The position numbers and the translations under genes were made by a program. Positions 1-5,211 of a DNA stretch of 5,211 nucleotides are shown piece after piece. A model generated the notes under the pieces. That model did no database searches and was not told where the DNA came from. It saw nothing but the letters and a program-made list of their open reading frames with translations. Source of the DNA: DATKMP01 sp035541775. Lineage in GTDB: Bacteria > Bacteroidota > Ignavibacteria > UBA10030. How positions within the stretch are numbered: position 1 is the first letter of the stretch; the number at the start of each line of letters is the position of its first letter. The stretch lies in contig DATKMP010000309.1 in assembly GCA_035541775.1 (NCBI GenBank), positions 1-5,211 of the forward strand, in the 5' to 3' direction.

Positions 1-155
1 AATCCTTGGGATTGATGAGCATACAAGAACGTGCGCGCATTATTCATGGAACAGTGGATATTCAAGGAAGTCCGGGGAATGGTACGCGCGTCCGTTTAAC
101 TGTTCCGCTCCAACAGCCCATGGGAAATCTGCCGGATAAGCGTGAGAAATCATGA
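1..155 (+). CDS. Sensor histidine kinase, C-terminal fragment (HATPase end)
   Basis: This is the 3' end of a gene cut by the left edge; the first complete codon starts at base 3 and about 50 residues are visible. They carry the end of a GHKL ATPase domain: the G2 box (SLGLMSIQERARIIHG), then the G-N-G-T turn and a final beta strand ending in VPL, followed by a short hydrophilic tail. The LMSIQERA form followed by H-G is typical of the NarX/DegS-like kinases (HisKA_3 type), which partner LuxR-type regulators, as here. The sensor and phosphoacceptor domains lie outside the window, so the signal is unknown. The stop codon overlaps the start of the response regulator gene (ATGA), indicating one mRNA and probable translational coupling. 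The family call is confident; the subfamily is inferred from the short motif and from the neighbour. Confidence 0.9.
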   Translation, partial: SLGLMSIQERARIIHGTVDIQGSPGNGTRVRLTVPLQQPMGNLPDKREKS

Positions 156-793
156 GAATATTAGTTGTCGACGATCATGAGTTCACACGCGAGGGCGTCA
201 TCGGAATTTTAAGCGATGCCTTCAGTGTTACGAAAGTTGCACGTGCCGGCAATTATAACGATGCTGTGAAGCTTGCTCGAGAAACCAAATGGGATCTCAT
301 GGTTGTGGACATCAATCTTGCAGATATCAGCGGTTTGGAATTGATCAAGATGGCACGAAAATTCGATGCGAAAGTTCCTATCTTGGTGTTGAGCATGGTT
401 CCTGTCGCTCAATATCTTAAACGCATTTTGCAGGCAGGCGCGACAGGGTATATAACCAAAAGCGAACCGACAGAAGAACTGGTTCATGCCGTCCGGTTGT
501 TGATGCGCGGCATGAAATATTTTAGCCCGCAGGTACAGCAAGAAATGCCGGCATTTATCGATGAGGTGGTCGAGCAGCATCCTGTGCATGCGGAACTATC
601 CGATCGTGAATTTGAAATTTTGCGCCGTCTGGCAGAAGGCAAAACGACAAAAGATATTGCGATCGAATATAAAATTTCTGCGAGCACAGTCAATGAATAT
701 CGCAGGCGGCTGCTGACCAAATTGCATGCCAAAAGCAATCTTGATCTTATGAGCTATGCCTATCAGAACGGCATTGTAGGGAAATCCGGATAA
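152..793 (+). CDS. NarL/LuxR-family two-component response regulator
   Basis: This 213-residue DNA-binding response regulator is the expected partner of the kinase that ends in its first codon. The receiver domain spans about residues 1-120: acidic pair D7/D8, phosphoacceptor D53, the switch serine S81 and the conserved K103 are all present, so it should be phosphorylatable. A linker (about 121-147) leads to a LuxR-type helix-turn-helix at about 148-208. That domain opens with LSDREFEIL, continues with the G163-K-T-T-K-D-I-A turn, and has the recognition segment STVNEYRRRLLTKL. Length is normal for the family. The ATG overlaps the upstream stop; only a weak GTGAG stands 5-9 bases before it, which fits coupled translation. 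Its targets are unknown. The next gene's upstream region contains repeated half-sites, but linking them to this regulator is only inference. Confidence 0.95.
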   Translation: MRILVVDDHEFTREGVIGILSDAFSVTKVARAGNYNDAVKLARETKWDLMVVDINLADISGLELIKMARKFDAKVPILVLSMVPVAQYLKRILQAGATGYITKSEPTEELVHAVRLLMRGMKYFSPQVQQEMPAFIDEVVEQHPVHAELSDREFEILRRLAEGKTTKDIAIEYKISASTVNEYRRRLLTKLHAKSNLDLMSYAYQNGIVGKSG

Positions 794-884
794 CGCAAAC
801 CCATCATTTCCCGAGCATTTTCTTCCGTAAGTTCTCTTTACAGCATTTTTTCGGCAACATCGTTACAACCTTCCCTTCTTCAAA

Positions 885-913
885 AAGTGAAATTGCTTTT
901 CACTTCAATTTTT
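885..913 (+). terminator. Weak intrinsic terminator candidate after the two-component operon
   Basis: AAGTGAAA (885-892) and TTTCACTT (898-905) are exact reverse complements separated by TTGCT, and are followed by CAATTTTT (906-913). The layout fits an intrinsic terminator for the response regulator transcript, about 90 bases after its stop. The stem has only two G-C pairs, so it would be weak; it could instead be a palindromic protein-binding site. Confidence 0.35.
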
Positions 914-935
914 AAATTATTTACCTCTTCACTTC

Positions 936-999
936 TGTCATTTCTGCGAATTTTCGTGTAGTAAAAATATGACATGAAAACCGTCAATTTTGTGACATG
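936..999. repeat. Cluster of TGACA/TGTCA half-sites
   Basis: Within 64 bases the same short word appears four times in both orientations: TGTCAT (936-941), ATGACATG (969-976), CGTCA (982-986) and GTGACATG (992-999). The two TGACATG copies are direct repeats 23 bases apart, about two helical turns. The middle pair also forms GTCA-N6-TGAC (983-996). This arrangement resembles an operator array for a dimeric regulator. The function is inferred, and short words recur by chance in AT-rich DNA. Confidence 0.35.
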
Positions 1000-1020
1000 C
1001 TTTTAATTTTAATATATGTA
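992..1020 (+). promoter_or_regulatory. Possible sigma-70-type promoter of the PAS gene
   Basis: GTGACA (992-997) matches the TTGACA -35 consensus at five of six positions. After a 17-base spacer, TATGTA (1015-1020) is a poor -10 element. The region between is T/A-rich. The -35 would overlap the last TGACATG repeat, which is a common place for an activator or repressor site. If the organism uses Bacteroidota-type sigma factors this reading would be wrong. Confidence 0.25.
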
Positions 1021-1055
1021 TGCTATTTCAATAAAATGAATTGAATTGTTGATGC

Positions 1056-1068
1056 GTTGCCGTGCAAC
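1056..1068. repeat. Small palindrome GTTGC-CGT-GCAAC in the 5' leader
   Basis: Perfect five-base arms enclose a three-base centre, 37 bases before the PAS start codon. It stands out because it is the GC-richest spot in an AT-rich leader. It is flanked by three copies of a K-TTGAT word: GTTGAT at 1048, TTTGAT at 1070 and GTTGAT at 1086. It could be an operator or a small RNA hairpin near the ribosome binding site. Confidence 0.3.
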
Positions 1069-1105
1069 ATTTGATGTATGATATCGTTGATCTGGAGAAA
1101 AAATT

Positions 1106-2341
1106 ATGAAAGAAGGATTAACAAATTTTGATCAATTTTTCAACCTTTCAAAAGATATGATCTGCTACATACGACCCGATGGATTTTTCGATCGTATGAA
1201 TCCTGCATGGTCGCTGCAATTCGGATGGACACAAGAAGAGCTTCGATCCAAAAATATTTTAGAATTTCTTCATCCGGATGATCAGCCGCGATTTTCTGAG
1301 CCATTGATCAGGGCGATGGAAGGACGCGCTGCGGTCACATTCGAAAATCGTTTTCGCTGTAAAGATTCTACCTACAAATGGATCAGTTGGAATGCATATT
1401 TCCTGCCCGAACAAAATCGCGTCTTCGCTCTCACGTATGATATCAGCCCGTCGAAACAAGCATCGGAGATGCTCCGCGTGATACGCGAAGATTTGGAAAC
1501 ACGCCTTCAGCAGCTCAATATTGAACTGAAACGTGTGCAACGCCAGTTGTCGTTAAGTGAAATGCGATTTGACCTGCTCGAGCAAAATGTAGAACAATAT
1601 GCTGTTATGGTCCTGGACGTGGAAGGGCATATTGTGAAATGGTCCGCCGGTGCCGAACGTATGCTGGGATATCACGCAAAAGAAATTATCGGCGAATATT
1701 TTTCGCGATTCTATCAGGCAGAAGATATTTGGCGCGGGCGTCATCACCATGCTCTTCGCTCCGTACTTGCCAATGGGCGATTTGAAGACAACGGATTACG
1801 GCTGCGGAAAGATGGAACAAGTTTTTATGCTCACGTTATTTTAATGCCGTTTTTTGACGAAGCCGGTACGCTGAGCGGTTTTATGAAAATAATGTGCGAT
1901 CGGACGGAATACAAAAAATTGCATGATCAACTTCGAACAGCGGAAGAACGAAATCACAAACTGTTTGAAGAAAGCATGACCGGATATTGTGTATTGTCGC
2001 CCGACGGCAGTATCAATACCTGCAATCATTCTTTTGCAACGATGGTTGGATTTGAATCGATCCACAATGCGCAACAATCGAACATGAACAATCTCTTTCC
2101 GAATTCGGCGGTACCGCAGGCAATACTCCGATCTCTTTATGAACACGAGATCGTTCAAGGAAAGGAATTTCAGTTACAGCGAACAAATGGCGAACTGGTA
2201 TCGGTCCTTGCCAATTTCTTTGGGCAATTTAACGACAATGGAGAATTGGTCGAAGTGCATGGAAGTTTTTTAAACATCAGCAAACAAAAAGAAGCCGAAC
2301 GGCACTGGAATCAGAAACAAAATATTGGGTGCAACGACTAA
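1106..2341 (+). CDS. Triple-PAS soluble sensor protein without output domain
   Basis: This 411-residue protein starts at an ATG with a good ribosome binding site (GGAG at 1094-1097, 8 bases away). It has no signal peptide or membrane segment, so it should be cytoplasmic. PAS1 spans about residues 6-113, with an N-P-A-W core and the HPDD motif at 56-59. A charged coiled-coil segment follows (about 114-160). PAS2 spans about 156-268 and has a very typical core (I-V-K-W-S-A-G-A-E-R, then GYHAKEIIG) and a PAC segment beginning LRLRKDG. PAS3 spans about 283-395 and is more divergent. The protein ends 16 residues after the PAS3 PAC segment. No HisKA H-box, ATPase, GGDEF, EAL or helix-turn-helix is visible, and no reading frame downstream continues it. 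PAS domains bind small ligands or mediate dimerisation. This may be a ligand-sensing adaptor acting on a separate kinase, possibly the one upstream, or the remnant of a hybrid kinase. The ligand and partner are unknown. Confidence 0.9.
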   Translation: MKEGLTNFDQFFNLSKDMICYIRPDGFFDRMNPAWSLQFGWTQEELRSKNILEFLHPDDQPRFSEPLIRAMEGRAAVTFENRFRCKDSTYKWISWNAYFLPEQNRVFALTYDISPSKQASEMLRVIREDLETRLQQLNIELKRVQRQLSLSEMRFDLLEQNVEQYAVMVLDVEGHIVKWSAGAERMLGYHAKEIIGEYFSRFYQAEDIWRGRHHHALRSVLANGRFEDNGLRLRKDGTSFYAHVILMPFFDEAGTLSGFMKIMCDRTEYKKLHDQLRTAEERNHKLFEESMTGYCVLSPDGSINTCNHSFATMVGFESIHNAQQSNMNNLFPNSAVPQAILRSLYEHEIVQGKEFQLQRTNGELVSVLANFFGQFNDNGELVEVHGSFLNISKQKEAERHWNQKQNIGCND

Positions 2342-2353
2342 ACAAAGAAAATG

Positions 2354-2385
2354 GTTACAGTGTTGTTCGCCCTGTGAACATTTTT
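2354..2385. terminator. Probable bidirectional terminator between convergent genes
   Basis: GTTACAG (2354-2360) pairs with CTGTGAAC (2372-2379) with one bulged G and an 11-base loop. On the plus strand it is followed by ATTTTT (2380-2385), serving the PAS gene that ends at 2341. On the minus strand the same stem is followed by CATTTTCTTTGTTT, serving the transporter that ends at 2393. The position between convergent genes and the T-rich tract on both sides support the call; the stem itself is modest. Confidence 0.45.
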
Positions 2386-2392
2386 GCATTCG

Positions 2393-3793
2393 TTAATGCA
2401 TGGAGTTGCGTTTGGGTACAACATTCCACAAGCGAGACATAATCCATGCTCCGATGAAAGCAAACGGAATCGGCGCCCAATGCCACGCATCCCATCCCCA
2501 ATTGGCGGTAATATAACCAACCCCAACTCCGACAAACGCGCCTGCAAGATATTGCATGCCGTCGAATAATCCTGCCGCCGTCGCGGCTGCTTTTTTCCCG
2601 CCGAAATCCATCGATGCTGCGCCGCCGATCATCCCGTGCGCGCCATTGACACAAAACGACAACAGTACCAAACAGCATGCAGCAACAACTGGACCGAGGT
2701 GCAGCATATCGGAAATTCCAAAAAGTGCAAGCACCATGGCCATGCCGAGAAATCCAAAGGTAATGACCGGCGCACGTCTTCCGCCGAATGTTCGATCGGA
2801 CATGATGCCGAAAACAAATCCGCCTGCAATGCCCGCGAGTGCAATGCCCCATGTGGCGATAAGATACGGAAGATACGTTGCAAAGAATGCTTTGTTCACG
2901 CCATGATAATCAACAAAATATTTTGGCCACCATGCATCGACGACACTGCGGCGAACAAAACCTATCATCATCGAACCGAGAGCGATAAGCCACATCGCAC
3001 GGGAAGCAAAAACTTTTTGTAATACTTCCTTGATGGATGGCGCTTTGTCGTTGGTATCCACTTCATCGCCGGTGTCGAAGTCGCCAAGACCGGCATCCTT
3101 CGGTGAATTTTCCATCCATTTCAAATTGATCAAAAAGAAGACGGCAACGCATGCGCCGGGGATCCAGAACGCATACTGCCAAGGCAAACCAAGAAGAATG
3201 AGCGGCACACCTTGAAATGCCAGCAGCAATCCCAAACGAATCAGCACGCCGAAAATTCCGGCAAATGTTCCGCGTTCGCGCACATGAAACCATTGCGCAT
3301 TCACCTTCACGATGGAAAGCGCACCGAATGATTGAAAATATCCGTTGATGCCCCAAACAATTGCCATCATCGTCAAGAGCATGCCGCCGGAAAGTCCGAA
3401 ATTCAATACCACAGGTGTCACCACATGCCTCGCCATTCCGCTTCCCTCCCACACAGCGGGAGAAACAATAGCAAGACTTGCCATGCCAAATAAAATATTC
3501 ATGATGACGACACCGACGGCGCCGAAGAGAAATGCTTTTTTCCCGCCAATGCGGTCAGCAAATGGGCCGTTCAACACGACAGCAAGTCCGTACACAAGCG
3601 GCATTACTGTTTCAAAAACACCGAGCTCAGTATTTTTCCAGCCAAGTGTATCGGCAAGATAGGGAGCGGCGGCAGTATAATTATATCGCGTTGCATAAAA
3701 AAATGCGTACAGCATACCGAGTGAAAGCCAATTGCTGGTGCGGCGGCGGCGAAATTCTAAACTATGAACAGGGCGATCAGGCAGAGCGGGCAT
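2393..3793 (-). CDS. MFS transporter, organophosphate:phosphate antiporter (GlpT/UhpT-like) family
   Basis: This 466-residue inner-membrane protein looks like a 12-helix major facilitator. Family marks are visible in order: FFYATRYNY in helix 1 with R36 at the GlpT R45 position; the loop motif FADRIGGKK (78-86); the N-domain segment WFHVRERGTFAG (168-179); FVRRSVVD with R281 at the GlpT R269 position; the C-domain loop GIMSDRTFGGRR (329-340); and the GGKKAAATAAG segment (398-408). The two arginines bind phosphate in characterised members, which exchange sugar phosphates or glycerol-3-phosphate for inorganic phosphate. The exact substrate cannot be read here. An acidic linker (about 228-256) joins the two halves. 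The start was chosen because an in-frame stop lies 30 bases upstream and the basic RRRR stretch precedes helix 1; no Shine-Dalgarno sequence is visible. It lies 107 bases downstream of transketolase, beyond a strong terminator, so it is probably transcribed separately. Confidence 0.92.
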   Translation of the reverse strand: MPALPDRPVHSLEFRRRRTSNWLSLGMLYAFFYATRYNYTAAAPYLADTLGWKNTELGVFETVMPLVYGLAVVLNGPFADRIGGKKAFLFGAVGVVIMNILFGMASLAIVSPAVWEGSGMARHVVTPVVLNFGLSGGMLLTMMAIVWGINGYFQSFGALSIVKVNAQWFHVRERGTFAGIFGVLIRLGLLLAFQGVPLILLGLPWQYAFWIPGACVAVFFLINLKWMENSPKDAGLGDFDTGDEVDTNDKAPSIKEVLQKVFASRAMWLIALGSMMIGFVRRSVVDAWWPKYFVDYHGVNKAFFATYLPYLIATWGIALAGIAGGFVFGIMSDRTFGGRRAPVITFGFLGMAMVLALFGISDMLHLGPVVAACCLVLLSFCVNGAHGMIGGAASMDFGGKKAAATAAGLFDGMQYLAGAFVGVGVGYITANWGWDAWHWAPIPFAFIGAWIMSRLWNVVPKRNSMH

Positions 3794-3852
3794 AGCGAAT
3801 GAACGATTCGTATATCGTGATTATGGTTTCGTCGATTGAAAACAGAAATAAA
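3794..3852 (-). promoter_or_regulatory. Presumed promoter and leader region of the transporter gene
   Basis: Because a strong terminator closes the transketolase transcript upstream, the transporter's promoter is expected in this short AT-rich stretch. Candidate -10 words on the minus strand are CATAAT and TATACG, but neither has a convincing -35 partner. The bases just before the ATG (CATTCGCT) contain no purine-rich ribosome binding site. Presence of a promoter is inferred from layout, not from a clear motif. Confidence 0.25.
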
Positions 3853-3886
3853 TTATTCCGCATGGTAGCAAAACCATGCGGAATAA
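3853..3886 (-). terminator. Strong intrinsic terminator of transketolase
   Basis: TTATTCCGCATGGT (3853-3866) and ACCATGCGGAATAA (3873-3886) are perfect 14-base reverse complements around a six-base loop. Read on the minus strand the hairpin starts 14 bases after the transketolase stop and runs into TTTATTTCTG, so the AATAATTTATTT end supplies the T-rich tract. This is a textbook rho-independent terminator with a GC-rich core (CCGCATGG). Confidence 0.88.
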
Positions 3887-3900
3887 AACGAAATGAGTGC

Positions 3901-5211
3901 TTATAATAATTCTTTTGCCGTAGCAAGAACATTCTCCACCGTCAAACCGAAATGTTTGTACACCGCCTCGAACGGCGCAGAAATACCGAAGGTCGAGATG
4001 GCAAGAATTTTTCCGGCGTCGCCGACATATTTTTCCCAGCCGAACGGCACTCCGGCTTCAATAGCCACGCGTTTTTTTACAGAAGGTGGAAATACAGAAT
4101 CGCGGTATTCTTTCGATTGACGCTCGAATAATTCCCACGACGGGAAACTCACGACGCGTGCCTTTACATGGTCTTTAACTAATTGTTCGTACGCCGCAAC
4201 AGCGAATTGCACTTCCGAGCCGCTGCCGATAAGAATAATTTCCGGCAAAGGGGAATTCTCGATCAACACATACGCGCCTTTCACAACGCCTTCGGCAGAA
4301 GCGAATTTCGTTCGGTCATACGTCGGAAGTTTTTGGCGTGTGAGTGCAAGCGCCACAGGGCCGGTTTTGTGTTCAATAGCGACACGCCATGCGATGGCGG
4401 TTTCATTGGCATCGGCGGGGCGAATCAAAGTCATATTCGGAATGATGCGTAACGAGGCAAGATGTTCAATCGGTTGATGCGTGGGACCGTCTTCGCCGAC
4501 GCCGATACTATCGTGCGTCAACACATAAATCGGACGAATGCCCATGATGGATGCAAGGCGCATCGAACCGCGCATATAATCCGAAAAAACAAAGAACGTT
4601 CCGCCGTAAGGAATAATGCCATCGGTTAAAGCGAGTCCGTTCATAATGCCTGCCATTGCATGTTCGCGCACGCCGTAACGAATATAACGTCCAGAGCGGT
4701 TGTTCGCCTGAAAATCCGGCGTACCTTTTACGAACGTATTGTTGGAAGGCGTCAAATCTGCGGAGCCGCCAAGCATCGTCGGTAACTGCGGGAAAATCGC
4801 CGCAAGGGTTTTGCCGGATGCATCACGCGTTGCCATCGATTCGGTAAACACCGGAATCGCTTTTTTCCATGCATCGCCAAACTCACCGACCCAGATTTTT
4901 TCTAATTCTGCAGCAAGTTCCGGATATTGTTTTTTGTACTCAGCAAACAATTTATTCCAAGCGGCTTCTTTTTCTGCGCCAGTTTGGATTTGCGACATTT
5001 GTTGTCGTGCTTCTTCCGGAACAAAAAATTGTTTTTCCGGATCCCAGCCGTACGCTTTCTTGGTCAATTTAATTTCATCGTCGCCTAACGGAGAACCATG
5101 CGCTTCGCTCGTATCTTGTTTGTTCGGACTTCCGTATCCAATATGCGTGCGTGTGATGATGATGGAAGGACGCGACTGCTCGGCTTTGGCAAGATCGATT
5201 GCCTTGCTGAC
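3901..5211 (-). CDS. tkt: Transketolase, C-terminal two thirds (5' end outside window)
   Basis: Transketolase is a thiamine-diphosphate enzyme moving two-carbon ketol units between sugar phosphates in the non-oxidative pentose phosphate pathway. The frame is open from the window edge, giving 436 residues; by comparison with E. coli TktA about 220 N-terminal residues are missing. Visible, numbered from the window edge: the end of the pyrophosphate-binding domain with IGYGSPNK and HGSPLG (H38, equivalent to E. coli H261); then the pyrimidine-binding domain with ATRDAS (R129, E. coli R358), GGSADLTPSN (S156, S385), YGVREHAM with the cofactor-activating E183 (E411), the aromatic pocket F206/F209/Y212, and GEDGPTHQP (D241 and H245; D469, H473), followed by LTRQ (R292, R520). 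The C-terminal domain is complete, ending in KELL. All visible catalytic residues are kept, so the enzyme should be active. The apparent start at 5067 is an internal TTG leucine codon, not a real start. Confidence 0.97.
   Translation of the reverse strand, partial: VSKAIDLAKAEQSRPSIIITRTHIGYGSPNKQDTSEAHGSPLGDDEIKLTKKAYGWDPEKQFFVPEEARQQMSQIQTGAEKEAAWNKLFAEYKKQYPELAAELEKIWVGEFGDAWKKAIPVFTESMATRDASGKTLAAIFPQLPTMLGGSADLTPSNNTFVKGTPDFQANNRSGRYIRYGVREHAMAGIMNGLALTDGIIPYGGTFFVFSDYMRGSMRLASIMGIRPIYVLTHDSIGVGEDGPTHQPIEHLASLRIIPNMTLIRPADANETAIAWRVAIEHKTGPVALALTRQKLPTYDRTKFASAEGVVKGAYVLIENSPLPEIILIGSGSEVQFAVAAYEQLVKDHVKARVVSFPSWELFERQSKEYRDSVFPPSVKKRVAIEAGVPFGWEKYVGDAGKILAISTFGISAPFEAVYKHFGLTVENVLATAKELL

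Larger units (their letters stand above)
794..1105. other. AT-rich intergenic region between regulator and PAS gene
   Basis: This stretch of 312 bases has no credible gene on either strand. It becomes strongly AT-rich after about base 880. It contains, in order, a terminator-like inverted repeat, a cluster of TGACA/TGTCA words, a possible promoter and a small GC-containing palindrome, listed separately. Its length and content suggest that the PAS gene is transcribed separately from the two-component operon. Confidence 0.6.

Noticed and set aside
209..589. Minus-strand frame of 126 residues inside the response regulator
   Set aside because: It lies antisense to a well-supported receiver domain and its composition does not look like a real protein.
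988..1011. Bacteroidota-type promoter (TTTG with TAATTTTA)
   Set aside because: The words exist, but the spacing between them is about 11 bases rather than the usual roughly 20, so the match is probably chance in T-rich DNA.
1841..2158. Minus-strand frame of 105 residues opposite the PAS gene
   Set aside because: The plus strand is clearly coding PAS domains here; the antisense frame has no recognisable protein features and no ribosome binding site.
2385..2400. Hairpin TGCATT-CGTT-AATGCA as the transporter's terminator
   Set aside because: Read on the minus strand it is followed by AAAAATG rather than a T tract, and it includes the stop codon; the neighbouring hairpin at 2354-2379 is the better candidate.
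2355..2852. Minus-strand frame of 165 residues overlapping the transporter
   Set aside because: It is rich in Cys, Arg and His, has no family resemblance and lies inside the clearly coding transporter frame; it is a shadow reading frame.
3901..5067. A 388-residue transketolase gene starting at 5067
   Set aside because: The start would be an internal TTG. The open frame continues unbroken to 5211 and encodes conserved transketolase sequence, including the HGSPLG motif, so the true start lies outside the window.

Overview
This is a bacterial chromosomal window of moderate GC content. It holds five protein-coding genes in two convergent blocks, and the genes at both edges are cut by the window. 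I saw no rRNA, tRNA, CRISPR array, transposase or phage gene. The lineage cannot be fixed from the sequence. The mixed use of ribosome binding sites (a clear one before the PAS gene, none visible before the transporter) and the general look of the proteins would fit the Bacteroidota/Chlorobiota side of the tree, but this is a weak inference.

Left block, plus strand. The window opens with the last ~50 codons of a sensor histidine kinase (end of the ATPase domain). It overlaps by the ATGA arrangement a complete NarL/LuxR-type response regulator, so the two form a two-component operon. After 312 bp of AT-rich intergenic DNA comes a 411-residue soluble protein made of three PAS domains and a coiled coil, with no kinase, cyclase or DNA-binding output domain. 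The intergenic region holds a weak terminator-like hairpin, a cluster of TGACA/TGTCA half-sites, a possible promoter and a small palindrome just upstream of the PAS gene.

Right block, minus strand. Transcription enters from the right with the C-terminal two thirds of transketolase (pentose phosphate pathway). It ends at a strong intrinsic terminator with a perfect 14-bp stem. Next comes a 466-residue major facilitator transporter of the organophosphate:phosphate antiporter (GlpT/UhpT-like) type, which retains both phosphate-binding arginines. The terminator suggests the transporter has its own promoter. The transporter and the PAS gene converge on a 51-bp gap that contains a hairpin with T-rich flanks on both strands, a likely bidirectional terminator.

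The metabolic pair (transketolase, sugar-phosphate-type transporter) and the signalling genes (kinase, regulator, PAS protein) are adjacent but convergent, so a shared function is not shown. The least ordinary items are the output-less triple-PAS protein and the repeat cluster in front of it. The window does not show a clear new multi-gene system.
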